From the NCBI GenBank assembly GCA_032717465.1, contig JAVRFU010003718.1, forward strand, positions 2,964,445-3,028,444: a DNA stretch of 64,000 bases, given 5' to 3'. This document shows positions 11,005-20,786 of the stretch, one piece after another. The translations under genes and the position numbers were made by a program. Source of the stretch: Coenobita brevimanus. Taxonomy: Eukaryota > Arthropoda > Malacostraca > Decapoda > Coenobitidae. Under the pieces are notes generated by a model, which saw nothing but the letters and a program-made list of their open reading frames with translations, ran no database searches and had not been told where the DNA came from. Within the stretch, counting starts at the first letter, position 1, and every line of letters starts with the position of its first letter.

Positions 11005-11390
11005 ACCAATTGTTATTCCATCTGACTACAACTGTTGCATGTTTATCTCATTGTACTGCTGTGTCAATGGTCACTGCCCCTCTGAAACGTCTGCTTACAT
11101 CCCTCCACCACCCTGGCGGGTGCGTAGCACCTGTCTGGCAGCAAACTCTCATCCCTTTTCTGTCCAACTTTCAAATGCAGGAGTTAACCTTCTTGTATGC
11201 AACAGGTCAACTCTGGAACTGCCTTCCACACTTCCTACTGCCTATGACCCTCCAGTCTTTTTAATGCTGTGTCCAGGCATCTCAAAATGAACGATCTTGA
11301 ATTTGGCACTTACTTAGTTTTTTGTTGGAGGGAACAGTTTTTAAGGTTTTCTAGCATTTGGTTCCTTCTTCCCTGCATAAAATATTGATT
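11005..11390 (+). mobile_element. LINE-D 3' end
   Basis: The + strand reads CTAVSMVTAPLKRLLTSLHH, WQQTLIPFLSNFQMQE and LNAVCPGISK-like residues, matching the C-terminal end of the LINE-D copies at 29,000-29,330 and 36,230-36,475. The tail GGTTCCTTCTTCCCTGCATAAA corresponds to the LINE-D end before its poly(A). It is 5'-truncated with no intact frame. Confidence 0.75.
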
Positions 11391-11767
11391 TAAATTGTTG
11401 TGGGAACAACATTGCCTAAAAATTACCTGCTGTAGTGTTCATCTGTCATGTTGGACTAAAAGACCTGTTGCCTGGGTATGAATGGCTTGGTAGGCCAGGA
11501 ACAGCATTACTGATTTTATACATACAGTACTTTATTAGTTGCCTACTTGCACCAGACCATGAGCAGTAGATTTAAACTTCAGCCAGTCTTGGTTAAGATG
11601 CATGTCTGTTTATGACCAAGAAATTAACAAGGGTTATATAAACTGTAGCAGCCAGTTCATAAGTAACCTTGTAATTTTTTAGAAGTGCTATTCCAAGGTT
11701 TTTTAAGGGAACAAAGTCTTAAAAGGCGAGAAATGTTACTTCATTACTTGTAAAAATTTAACGTGCC

Positions 11768-11817
<50 letters not shown>

Positions 11818-11914
11818 CAAAGATCTGTTATTGGTAGGTAGGTTATGGCAATATTCCACGAGTTTAGTAAGAAATCATATGTCATTTGGTTGTCTTTGCT
11901 CCATAAATTAGAAT
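11391..11914. repeat. Spacer with a 43-T run at 11,771-11,813
   Basis: The T run is preceded by AACGTGCCATA and followed by AACACAAAG. It could be the reversed poly(A) of an old insertion, but no element body is recognised next to it. Confidence 0.6.
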
Positions 11915-12023
11915 TGGGAGACTGAGGGATGGAGTGGAGAGGGAGGGAATTAACTAGGAGTGCATGTGAGTGAGGTAGGAGGGGAGACCAAGGATGAGAT
12001 GGAGGGATGGAGTGAGAGACTAA

Positions 12024-12972
12024 GGGCCAATTCACACTATACCGTTCGTCTTCATAGGGTTACGGTTCATTTGCTATGTCACTGTTCACACTATACGTCC
12101 ATGATCTCGTCAGTCTGCGTGCAGCTGTGGCTCCGACAAGAAGCCTCAGAAATTAGTGTAAAGCAGGTTGCTGCAACTTTCATTTTTGCACAACTACTTA
12201 GTTGACAATGCCACTGATGTTACAACCATGAATGTCACAAACAATGCAAGCTCTTTAGTAGACATAACTTGACAGGGAGGAAATGCTCCACAAGGCGCAT
12301 TCCTGGTAAAAGAAATTTAAAGGATTCTTGAACAGTCCCACTGGTTCTCTTCCATGGGCGTAGAGGGTTGAGAGAGAACCTATCAATGGTTATGAACAGG
12401 ATGTTGAGAGAACCTGTGAATGATAAGTAATAGGCTACTGAGAGAGAGCCAGTGAATGGTAATGAATAGGATGAAGGATAAAAATGCTATTTGTCACAGT
12501 AATAATCAAATAGTGAAATAGTTAAATATCTTACCCAATTTTTCCAATCCCTCTCCTATGAATTTCCATATTTTTTCTTTCACATGGTTATCGTATTTTC
12601 TGTTGCCCATGTCATATAGTTCCTCGTAGCCTCTGACCAGTTCTATTAACTTCTCATCACTCATGACTGCTTTTAGTACTGTTCACGGCCAAATGCAGTG
12701 ACAGGCTGAAGTTGTCCTCTGTCGTCTGTAAACACACCGTGACTGATACGTATCGCTGATCACACTGATCGGTGGAGGTACGGAGTGTTTCCATACGTAT
12801 ACATTTCGTTCGTTAGAGATTTCTTCCAAACGTAGCCGATCCGTACGAGTGAAAGCCGCACAAAAGATGAACAATAAACGGAAAATATAGTGTGAACAGC
12901 CCCATTGATTTCGGAAAAATAATTAACGTACGAAAGCCGTACGGAGACGAACCGTGTAGTGTGAATCGGCCC
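12024..12972. mobile_element. PIF/Harbinger-like DNA transposon, 949 bp
   Basis: The ends are inverted repeats: GGGCCAATTCACACTATACC on the left and the complement of GTGTAGTGTGAATCGGCCC on the right, matching over about 35 bases (continuing GTTCGTCT on both sides). TAA directly flanks both ends (12,021-12,023 and 12,973-12,975), the 3-bp TWA target duplication of PIF/Harbinger. The element sits inside the LINE-A array. Subterminal GTATAGTGTGAACAG words repeat near each end. No DDE transposase is seen. One exon for a MADF-type protein is kept, so this is a deleted or non-autonomous copy. Confidence 0.8.
12535..12664 (-). CDS. First exon of a MADF (Myb/SANT-like) protein of a Harbinger element
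   Basis: The - strand from ATG at 12,664 reads MSDEKLIELVRGYEELYD, then MGNRKYDNHVKEKIWKFIGE and GLEKLGK. The pattern LIELV, LYD, a basic KY..H.KEKIWK and a following hydrophobic helix is that of the MADF/Myb-SANT-like DNA-binding domain. In the PIF/Harbinger group a Myb-like partner protein is encoded beside the transposase and assists DNA binding and nuclear entry. The open frame ends in AAATTGG followed by GTAAG, a good splice donor, which explains why only about 43 codons are open. The following acceptor and exon were not located, so it may be a relic. A captured host MADF gene is the alternative. Confidence 0.6.
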
Positions 12973-13885
12973 TAATGTGTGTGAGGTGGAGGGAGAGGGA
13001 AACTGAGGGATTGAGTAGAGGATGTTGTAAATTGAAGTGGGATGGAGAGGGAAACTAACTAGGAGTGTATGTGAGTAAGGTGGATGTGGGGTAAGAGGGA
13101 GGGGGAGACTGAGGATGAGATGGAGGGATGAGTGGAGGCATATAGAAGAGGAGGGTGTAAGTTGGGGGTGGAGAGTGACTTGACTATGAGAGTGAGGTGG
13201 AGGGATGGAATAGAGGTATGAGAGGGAGGTGTAAGTGGGGGGGATGGAGAGTGAGACTAAGTAGGGGTTTGTGTGAGTGAGGTGGAGGTGGGGAAAGTGG
13301 CAGGGGGAGACTGAGGATGAGATGGAGGGATGGAGTGGAGAGGTACAGTATATGAGAGAGGGGGTGTAAGTTGGGGGGTAATGGAGCAGGAGACTAGAGT
13401 GTATGTGAGTGAGGTGGAAGGATGGAGTGGAGAGGTACATGAGAGAGGAGGGTGTAGGAAGATTAATTCTGAGAGAGTATGTGAGTGAGGTGGAGACTGA
13501 GGATGAGATGGAGGGATGGAGTGGAGAGATATATGAGAGGGGGGTGTAAGTTGGGGGAATGGAGAGTAGGAAACATAATCAGCAGTGTATGCGAGTGAGG
13601 TGGGGGGAGCTGAGGATGAGATAGAGATAGAGAGGTGTGTGTAAGTTGGGGTGTGAAAGACTAACTAGGCGAGTGTATGTGAACAAAATGGAGGGATAGG
13701 GGAGGGGGTGTAAGTTGTTGGAATGGAGAGTAGGAAACATAATCAGGAGAGTGTATGTGAGTGAGGTGGGGAGAGAGGCAGGGGGTGTAATCTGGGGGGA
13801 GGGCAGGTAGATGGCATTGGACAGGGAGGAGATATGTACCCTCACAGGATCAAGGTGTCTGGCTATAGGTAGATATAGCATGTCC

Positions 13886-14222
13886 ACACTTTCACATTGT
13901 TATAGTAATATGGCCGTGTTATATATTTTTACAGTTTTATTTGTTTGCTTGAGATTATACTCTGAACTTTAGCTTGGCCTAAAATTTTAAATCTTTCCAG
14001 CCTGAATTATGAGTTGTAACTTTCTTAAAACAGGATGGTAGGCACAGTGTGAAAAGGATTATGAGTAATAGCATTGCCTTTCTGTGCCTCTAGTTACTCT
14101 TATGTGACACAGCTGGAAAAGACTGAAAAATTGGGCCAAGTTAGTGAAGAGTAAATATTGTTCAGTGGAATGTGATTTTGTTGATATTTAACCTGCATCA
14201 CAACCAGACCATGTTGGTATTT
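13886..14222. other. Spacer; nothing recognised
   Basis: AT-rich sequence between the LINE-A array and the palindrome cluster. No coding or repeat signal is recognised. Confidence 0.4.
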
Positions 14223-14436
14223 TTGAACCTCTTCAGTACTGTTACATCTTTTCTGTGTATTGTTGCTGTGTCCCAGATGATTTTATTCTTGCTGCTGCCA
14301 GACGATTTTACTCAGCTTAGGAAGGGTCTCTTACTGATGGGAGGGAATGTTCCCTCCAGTATGAGATCGCACTCCAAGCTGAATAAAATCGTGTGGCATC
14401 AGCAGGAATAAAATGTCCTCATACTGAAGGGGTTAA
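14223..14436. mobile_element. Palindromic MITE with piggyBac-like ends
   Basis: The right end, read outward, is TTAACCCCTTCAGTATGAGG. The left end is TTGAACCTCTTCAGTACTG. The interior is also near-palindromic: ATTTTATTCTTGCTGCTGCC around 14,280-14,300 pairs with GGCATCAGCAGGAATAAAAT near 14,395-14,414. A TTAA target and CCC start are typical of piggyBac-type elements. The left TTAA has decayed to TTGAA. Confidence 0.65.
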
Positions 14437-14495
14437 TTGGCTGATGTTTTTGGTATACTGTATGCCCTGTTGACTAATGGTGCATTGCTTCCTGT

Positions 14496-14556
14496 TTAAC
14501 ATGCCTTAGCAAACACACGTTGCGTGGTGCACACAGTGTTTAGCAATGCATGTTAA
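14496..14556. repeat. Hairpin, 21-bp arms
   Basis: TTAACATGCCTTAGCAAACAC at 14,496-14,516 pairs with GTGTTTAGCAATGCATGTTAA at 14,536-14,556 with two or three mismatches. Confidence 0.8.
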
Positions 14557-14580
14557 GTAGCCCTTTTGATCACTCTTGTA

Positions 14581-14643
14581 TGCCATGTGTTCTTGTATAG
14601 CTGTGCCTGGCATTAGCTGGGCAGAGCAATACAAGACATGGCA
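14581..14643. repeat. Hairpin, about 25-bp arms
   Basis: TGCCATGTGTTCTTGTATAG at 14,581 pairs with CAATACAAGACATGGCA ending at 14,643, with a small bulge. The loop is about 11 bases. Confidence 0.8.
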
Positions 14644-14698
14644 TCTACAAAGTGATTTGAAGGGTACGCTCTTGGAAGCATCCTGGGGTAGGGCACAG

Positions 14699-14790
14699 AA
14701 CCTATCTCGATAAATCGGCCACGAAAATACGGACTGGCAACCCTCAGGGTTACCAGTCCGTATTTCTCTGGCCGATTTATCGAGATAGTT
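14699..14790. repeat. Long hairpin, about 44-bp arms and a 3-base loop
   Basis: The left arm begins AACCTATCTCGATAAATCGG and continues to GGACTGGCAACCC. The right arm is GGTTACCAGTCCGTATTTC through CCGATTTATCGAGATAGTT. Only about four mismatches or gaps occur. No flanking duplication is evident. It may be a very short fold-back MITE. Confidence 0.9.
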
Positions 14791-14890
14791 TATTTTTGGA
14801 CATCCTTCACTCTTGTGTACATCTTGTGGAAATAAAACCCATGTATTTTACTACTGTGTTTATTATATATACCTTTATACAACTTATATA

Positions 14891-15150
14891 TATTATATAT
14901 ATAAATATTGTATATATATATATACTATACATATGTCTACTGGTATATAAGTACTAAGTGATATATATACTATGCATATGTCAATTAGTATTCTTTTTAT
15001 GATATTATTCAAAGTCTATATATATAAAAGTAGACTCTGAATAATATCAGAAAAAGATATACCAATAGACACATGCATAGTATATATATATATCACTTAG
15101 TACTTATATACCAATAGACACATGCATATTATATATATATATCACTTAGT
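14891..15150. repeat. AT-rich palindrome, about 260 bp
   Basis: The arms meet at about 15,020-15,030. TATGCATATGTCAATTAGTA and GATATTATTCAAAGTCTA on the left pair with TAGACTCTGAATAATATC and CCAATAGACACATGCATA on the right. The block ACTTATATACCAATAGACACATGCATA occurs twice on the right, matching two copies on the left (ATATGTCTACTGGTATATAA). (TA)n tracts fill the remainder. Confidence 0.85.
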
Positions 15151-15574
15151 ACAGTACTTATACAGAAGCCGACTACTGATGGACATAGAAAAATTTGGGG
15201 ACTTTGAAAATATTGAAAAAACATGACTTGAGGACTTGGAAAAAATACCAGCAACATGACTAAGGGACTTAGCAAAATAACAGCAGCAACATGACTTAAG
15301 GACTTAGCTTCAGAATATATAAGACATGACTAACATACAAAAGCAAAGCATGAACATATATATACAGAAAATATATAAAACATAAATGGCAAGGCAAAGG
15401 AGGGAAGAAGAGCGCAGACAAGAGCAAGGCACGTTCCAGGACAGCACAGCAGAGAAAGGTGAGTGTGGCAGAGAAAGGATAGCAGGCAGGACAGACGAGG
15501 GATGGCAGGGCACAGCAAGAGCGCAGGGCAGGTAAGACACGGCAAAACAGGACAGGACAGAACAGGTTAGGGAT
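15151..15574. other. Spacer before the G-rich block
   Basis: ACATGACTTAAGGACTTAG-like words repeat three or four times at 15,215-15,310. AGGACAG/GGCAGG words dominate 15,410-15,570. A long antisense frame starting near here is an artefact of the G-rich repeat downstream. Confidence 0.5.
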
Positions 15575-15706
15575 GGCAAAGTAGCAGTCCTGGGGGGGAA
15601 GGGGGGGGGCAGAGTAGAGGCAAAGGAGCAGTCCTGGGGGGGAAGGGGGGGGGCAGAGTAGAGGCAAAGGAGCAGTCCTGGGGGGGAAGGGGGGGGCAGA
15701 GTAGAG
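15575..15706. repeat. 44-bp tandem repeat with poly-G, three copies
   Basis: The unit is GCAAAGGAGCAGTCCTGGGG followed by GGGAAGGGGGGGGGCAGAGTAGAG. Copies start at 15,575, 15,620 and 15,664, with a fourth start at 15,707. Confidence 0.95.
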
Positions 15707-15769
15707 GCAAAGGAGCATGGTAGTGTAGGGCAGAAGACGGAAGGGAAAAGGGTAGGTCAAGTAAGGCTG

Positions 15770-16870
15770 CAGGGTGGTGATGGTAGGGTGCGGTGCGTGG
15801 TGGTGGTGGTGATGGTAGGGTGGGGTGCGTGGTGGTGGTGGTGGTGATGGTAGGGTGGGGTGCGTGGTGGTGGTGGTGATGGTAGGGTGGGGTGCGTGGT
15901 GGTGGTGGTGGTGGTGGTGGTGGCAGGGTGGTGCATGGTAGGGTGCGGTGCAGGTGGTGGTGGTGGCAGGGTGGTGGTGGTGGTGGTGATGGTAGGGTGG
16001 GGTGCGTGGTGGTGGTGGTGGTGGTGATGGTAGGGTGGGGTGGTGGTGGTGGTAGGGTGGGGTGCGTGGTGGTGGTGGTGGTGGTGATGGTAGGGTGGGG
16101 TGCGTGGTGGTGGTGGTGGTGGGTGGTGGTAGGGTGGGGTGCGTGGTGGTGGACGCAGGGTGGTGGTGGTAGGGTGGCAGGGTGCGTGGTGGTGGTGGTG
16201 GTGGTGGTGGTGGTGGTGGTGGTGGTGGTGGTAGGGTGGTGCAGGTGGTGGTGGTGGTAGGGTGGGGTGCAGGGTGGTGGTGGTGGTGGTGGTGGGGTGC
16301 AGGGTGGTGGTGGTGGTGGTGGTGGTGGTGGTGGCAGGGTGGTGGTGGTGGTGGCAGGGTGGTGGTGGTGGTGGTAGGGTGGTGGTGGTGGTGGTGGTGG
16401 TGGTGGTGGTGGTGGTGGCAGGGTGGGGTGCAGGGTGGTGGTGGTAGGGTGGGGTGCAGGGTGGTGGTGGTGGTGGTGGTAGGGTGGGGTGCAGGGTGGT
16501 GGTGGTGGTGGTAGGGTGGGGTGCAGGGTGGTGGTGGTGGTGGTGGTAGGGTGGGGTGCAGGGTGGTGGTGGTGGTGGTAGGGTGGGGTGCAGGGTGGTG
16601 GTGGTGGTGGTAGGGTGGGGTGCAGGGTGGTGGTGGTAGGGTGGGGTGCAGGGTGGTGGTGGTGGTGGTGGTGGTAGGGTGGGGTGCAGGGTGGTGGTGG
16701 TGGTAGGGTGGGGTGCAGGGTGGTGGTGGTGGTGGTAGGGTGGGGTGCAGGGTGGTGGTGGTGGTGGTAGGGTGGGGTGCAGGGTGGTGGTGGTGGTGGT
16801 GGTAGGGTGGGGTGCAGGGTGATGGTAGGGAGGGTTGCAGGGTGATGGTGGTGGTGGTGGTTGACATGTT
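15770..16870. repeat. (GGT)n-rich compound repeat, 1.1 kb
   Basis: Runs of GGT on the + strand are separated by AGGGTGGGGTGCAGGG, forming units of about 30-45 bases. Nearer 15,800-16,140 the spacer is ATGGTAGGGTGGGGTGCGT. Antisense frames give poly-His, poly-Thr and poly-Pro stretches. The very long open frames here come from composition and are not genes. Confidence 0.97.
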
Positions 16871-16876
16871 GGATGG

Positions 16877-17395
16877 GAGGAAGAGGAGGAAGTGAAGGAG
16901 GAGGAGGAGGAGGAGGAGATAAAGGAGCAGGAGGGGGAGGAGGAGAAGGGGGAGGGGGAGGGGGAGGGGGAGGGGGAGGAGGAGAAGGATTAGGAGGAGG
17001 GGGAGGAGGAGGAGCAGGAGAACGAGGAGGAGGAGGAGCAGGAGCAGGAGGAGGAGGGGGAGGAGGAGGAGCAGGAGCAGGAGGGGGAGGAGGAGGAGGA
17101 GCAGGAGCAGGAGGGGGAGGAGGAGGAGCAGGAGCAGGAGCAGGAGGGGGAGGAGGAGGAGGAGGAGGAGGAGCAGGAGCAGGAGGGGGAGGAGGAGGAG
17201 GAGGAGCAGGAGCAGGAGCAGGAGCAGGAGGGGGAGGAGGAGGAGGAGGAGCAGGAGCAGGAGGGGGAGGAGGAGGAGGAGGAGGAGCAGGAGGGGGAGG
17301 AGGAGGAGGAGGAGCAGGAGCAGGAGGAAAGAGAAAAGAGAAAAACAAGGAGGAGGAAAGAGAAAAACGAGGAGGAAGAAGGGGCAGATGGAGGG
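16877..17395. repeat. (GGA)n polypurine repeat, 0.5 kb
   Basis: Almost pure purine on the + strand: (GGA)n with GCAGGAGCAGGAGGGGGAGG spacers about every 45-60 bases, ending in GGAAAGAGAAAAGAGAAAAA. Open frames in all phases encode poly-Gly, poly-Glu or poly-Leu. Confidence 0.97.
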
Positions 17396-17716
17396 AGTAA
17401 GCCTACTACAAGCCAATAAACATATGAAATACTAAAACAGAATAACATTCAAAAATGTTTTTGTTTGTAGTATATATAATGCCAACAAGAGGTACGTATC
17501 ATTAGTTTAATCTTCAAAACTCGCCTGTTAGAGTCAAGTAATCAAAATAACAAATACTGTGAAGCCCATGTCATTAATTCCTCATTTAAGATACTTTCAC
17601 TAAGCACAGTTTCTTTATTAATGTCAGTCAAAAATACAAACTCTTTTCACATAATATACTACTTAATCTCAACAGTGTGCTGTGAAAGAGCAAAGTCAAT
17701 TCAATATAAAAATAAA

Positions 17717-17751
<35 letters not shown>

Positions 17752-18084
17752 TCATAATTGTTGCCTTAAATATGATCCTTAAATACATGAGAAATGTCCC
17801 TCTTGCTGGGACCCAACCCTAACTTAAAGCAATGTTCACCTATCAGCAATTTACAGGAATATACATCAATTATTAAATGAGGAATTACTTTTTGCTGGCA
17901 TTACACACAAACAAAACTCACAATTTACACATATTCAGTTTGTAATAAGTGTGGAAAATGTGCCTGTAGATCTAAGGACGTGCTGAAATATATTTCAATC
18001 CTATGCATATACCTACTGAGGTGCTGCAATAACTTTAAAGAGTGCATGACGGGCCTGAAGAAGTGGTTCGGTATTTCTGTATCG
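17396..18084. other. AT-rich spacer with (TA)n at 17,718-17,751
   Basis: No gene or element end is recognised. The dinucleotide run is about 17 units. Confidence 0.5.
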
Positions 18085-18285
18085 TTCGTATCATATCATT
18101 TGTAAAGGCTCCAACATGCTTGTGTTGGCCTTGGTCACCTATTGGCTGTTTGGTCTCTGGCTGCCTCCCTGTTCAGTTCCTTATACCTGAAGTCACACAC
18201 TATGATCTCATCCCAGGTCTCTTTCAGTCTGCCTCTCGTAACCCTATCCCTTACATTCACACTTCTCACCTTCCGCACCTAATTG
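18085..18285 (-). mobile_element. LINE-B 3' end
   Basis: The complement reads AGGTGCGGAAGGTGAGAAGT, GAGAGGCAGACTGAAAGAGA and GGAGCCTTTACAAATGATA, the same order as at 2,320-2,525. The tail continues TGATACGAACGATACAG, resembling the seed of the 35-bp minisatellite. Confidence 0.8.
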
Positions 18286-18955
18286 TTATAAAAAGCTGGT
18301 GCTGGCGAGGCACCACCATGTGGTGCCCAAATATAACCAAGCCATGTCCAGTGAATAGGGCCAGATGCTTACTCAATGACCATTTAAGTGTCTGGAATCC
18401 TGAGTACCTCACATTTTTCTCTACATGAGCATTTCATAATTATCAACTCCATGACTTTCCCCATTCCAGACCAACACCAATGCAATACCAGCTGGTGTTC
18501 TCAATGCCAAAGATCCGTCGTGGCTAAACACACAAGACACAGGAAAACCAAGGGACTCTCAATCCAGAAAAACACAAACACGTAAACAACCACCACACCC
18601 CAAGAAGATCCCCACACAGACTTATAAGGCTGCCTCCTCCCCCTACCCTCACTATGTACCTCTTCATAACAAGTTATTTTTATCTGACAATTGAAGCAAT
18701 CCCATTTAAACATAGTAAAATTTAATTATGAACCAGGAATGAGTCTCCTTGATTACTACTTAACTGGCCCTCCGGTCTGGTCCCACTTTGTCAGAGGAAA
18801 ATAACAGCACTATGGCCATTCAAATCACCAAGGAAGTTGTACGAGGCCTATCACCTGACCACTGCCCCAACTTAATTAAAAGGTGACCTCCATCCAAATA
18901 AAACATGCAACCATTTTATAGTTTTACTTTTCCTATTTTTCTTTTTTCCTATTCT
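18286..18955. other. Spacer; one dispersed-motif copy
   Basis: GAGTCTCCTTGATTACTACT at 18,741 is the reversed 15-base dispersed word. No coding family is recognised. Confidence 0.4.
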
Positions 18956-19310
18956 GCATTTATTCCTGTACATACTACCTAGCCACTACAACCATTCAAA
19001 GCCTATAACACTACATGCACTGCCTCAACATCCCTCTTCCTCCTCTAACCAACACTACATTTTCCACTTCTTCCTCTACTCAGCACTACACTTCCCTCTT
19101 TCTCCACTACCCAACACTAAACTTCCCTCTTCCTCCTCTACCCAGCACTATACTTCCATTTTCTTCCTATACCCAGCACTACACTTCCCTCTTCTTCCAA
19201 TACCCAGCACTACACTTCTCTCTTCTTCCTCTACTTAACACCTCACACAATGTTTTTCCCCTACCTAAACGACCTCCATCCTAAAGGAACTGTTCTGAAA
19301 AGCTTAATTT
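18956..19310. repeat. Diverged relative of the 548-bp repeat with a 30-bp internal expansion
   Basis: CACTACAACCATTCAAAGCC at the start and CGACCTCCATCCTAAAGGAACTG at the end match CACCCATTCAAAACC and CGGCCCCCATTCAGAAGGAACTG of the 548-bp repeat. Between them, CTACCCAGCACTACACTTCC is repeated about seven times. Confidence 0.65.
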
Positions 19311-19364
19311 TTTCATACTGCTGAGTGGCTAAAACAAGTATCTTTGCATACTACATAAGGAATT

Positions 19365-19500
19365 TTTTTTTTATGCAAAGAAGAAGGAACAGAAGCCTGC
19401 ATGACTGATCCTTGAAAAAAACTTCATTTTGAGTTGCCTGGACACTGCGTTTAAGACTAAAGAGTTCTGGTGATAATATCCGGGGTATAAAGCTTGTAAC
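19365..19500 (-). mobile_element. LINE-D 3' terminus
   Basis: Complement of TTTTATGCAAAGAAGAAGGAAC and GAGTTGCCTGGACACTGCG. This matches the LINE-D end (poly(A), CGCATAAAA, GTTCCTTCTT, GATGCCTGGACACA) seen at 28,983-29,130 and 36,230. Confidence 0.65.
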
Positions 19501-19714
19501 AGTATAAACAGCTTTATGATATTATTCACACTAATACATTTTAGGATGCAATAATCTCGTAAAGGTCTGACCTTCCATTTTTGTGAGGGCATATATCTTC
19601 GAGTAAATAATAACCTCTCTCTCTAAACAGTATATCATTTCTCTCTGTATTGATAGGCATCTGATATGGCATCCTAAATTAAGTGTTAATACTGTGAAAT
19701 GTGATACTGCCACA

Positions 19715-19985
19715 AGCTGGTCCTGGCCATGTGGAGAGGATGGCGAGTGAGAGACTGACGAGGAGAGTGTATGTGAGATGGAGAGGGGAAGAGGGAGGGA
19801 GAGGGGAAGAGGGAGGGGGAGGCCAAGGATGAGATGGAGGGATGGAGTGGAGAGGTATATTAGAGAGGGGTGTGTGAACTGGGAGCAGGGCAATGAATTT
19901 GCAGGGGACAGGGTGACAGGAAGGCGATTTGTTTGTGGCCACCCCTTACGTGATTAAGGCGTCTGGCAATAGATAGATAGATGGT
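19715..19985 (+). mobile_element. LINE-A 3' end
   Basis: The + strand carries GGCCATGTGGAGAGGATGG, GAGAGACTGACGAGGAGAGT, GCGATTTGTTTGTGGCCACC and TCTGGCAATAGATAGATAG, the usual LINE-A C-terminus, 3' untranslated region and (TAGA)n tail. GGAAGAGGGAGGGAGAGG is duplicated inside it. It is strongly 5'-truncated. Confidence 0.85.
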
Positions 19986-20129
19986 CCTGTCAGAGCTATG
20001 GCAGTGGGATGTTTTATAAATCAGGTTCCTGAATAATAAACTTAATCTTATGGTTCAATTATTATGTGGCATTCAGTGTCAAGGCAGTTTGTATGCATTA
20101 ACTCCAGGGCTATATAAATCCATTCTGTC

Positions 20130-20530
20130 ACTTTTCATTACTCCTCTTTCTTTTCACGTGGCTTTACACTGAGTGGCAAGCCTAAAGGTTTCCTGTTAGC
20201 CAGGAAACTATTTACAACGCTGAGTGGTAACCATATAACCCAACCATATGTGTTCCCTGCGTGTGGACAAGTTCTTGGCAGGGGGTTAGTGCCTCTCCCT
20301 GTAAAATAACCAACTCAAACATCATATTTTAGTACATATATACTATGCTTACAACTCAGCATCTGTGAGAGAGCACAAGGCATTTTTAGACAAAGTTAAA
20401 GTAAAAAGAAGGCGAGAAAATAAGTGTATTTATGTTTCTCTGGGTATGGCAATAGATAGATAGATAGATAGATAGATAGACACACAAATGACCACCCCTT
20501 ATGGGATCATGGTGTCTGATTACAGACAGA
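20130..20530 (+). mobile_element. SINE-H copy, interrupted
   Basis: The leader lies at 20,140-20,330: TTTCCTGTTAGCCAGGAAAC, GTAACCATATAACCCAACC and GGGGGTTAGTGCCTCTCCC. The 3' part, GACCACCCCTTATGGGATCA, is at 20,488-20,530. Between them lies a reversed fragment of the 548-bp repeat (20,312-20,450) and a (TAGA)n tract. The leader word GGTTAGTGCCYCTCC also occurs in the 5' untranslated part of LINE-A (about 47,460), so SINE-H looks like a deleted LINE-A derivative. Confidence 0.6.
20312..20450 (-). repeat. Inverted fragment of the 548-bp repeat
   Basis: CAACTCAGCATCTGTGAGAG and AAGGCGAGAAAATAAGTGTA are the exact complement of the segment at about 21,150-21,275. The two together could form an inverted repeat of about 130 bp separated by 0.7 kb. 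Confidence 0.85.
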
Positions 20531-20786
20531 TGGACTATGTACACCAAATATTATCTGTGATAAAAACTGTCTCCCTATACTGAGAGACAGTAATCAAATG
20601 TAATACGATTCTTGTACGGTAACACTAAAGAGAGGTGGGTGATATCATGTATATCAACCCTCCTGAGATATCACTTGTTACATTCTGATTTCTGGGAACA
20701 TTGACCCCCTCCTGCACAGATACTTGTTTTAGCTACTGTATACACTCACTACCCAGCAACTACACCCATTCAAAACCTACAATAGT

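Larger units (their letters stand above)
11915..13885 (+). repeat. LINE-A 3' end expanded into a tandem array
   Basis: From 11,915 to 12,020 and again from 12,976 to about 13,870, the words GAGTGTATGTGAGTGAGGTG, GAGGATGAGATGGAGGGATG and GAGAGGGGGTGTAAGTTGGG recur in order about seven times with a spacing of 100-170 bases. These are the codons for VYVSEVEGG, RMRWRDGVE and REGGVSWE of LINE-A, seen once in the normal end at 47,740-48,060. The array closes with the usual 3' terminus (GTGTCTGGCTATAGGTAGAT). The units differ by many indels, so the expansion is old. The Harbinger-like element at 12,024-12,972 interrupts it. Confidence 0.85.

Noticed and set aside
15296..17416. Very long antisense open frames (593 and 706 codons) with poly-Leu, poly-Pro, poly-His and poly-Thr
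   Set aside because: They arise from GGT and GGA microsatellites that are stop-free in several frames. They have no domain, no codon structure, and overlap each other.
18290..18750. Possible coding frame VKAPTCLCWPWSPIGCLVSG across 18,042-18,428
   Set aside because: Its first half is the antisense of a LINE-B tail. The rest shows no recognisable domain.
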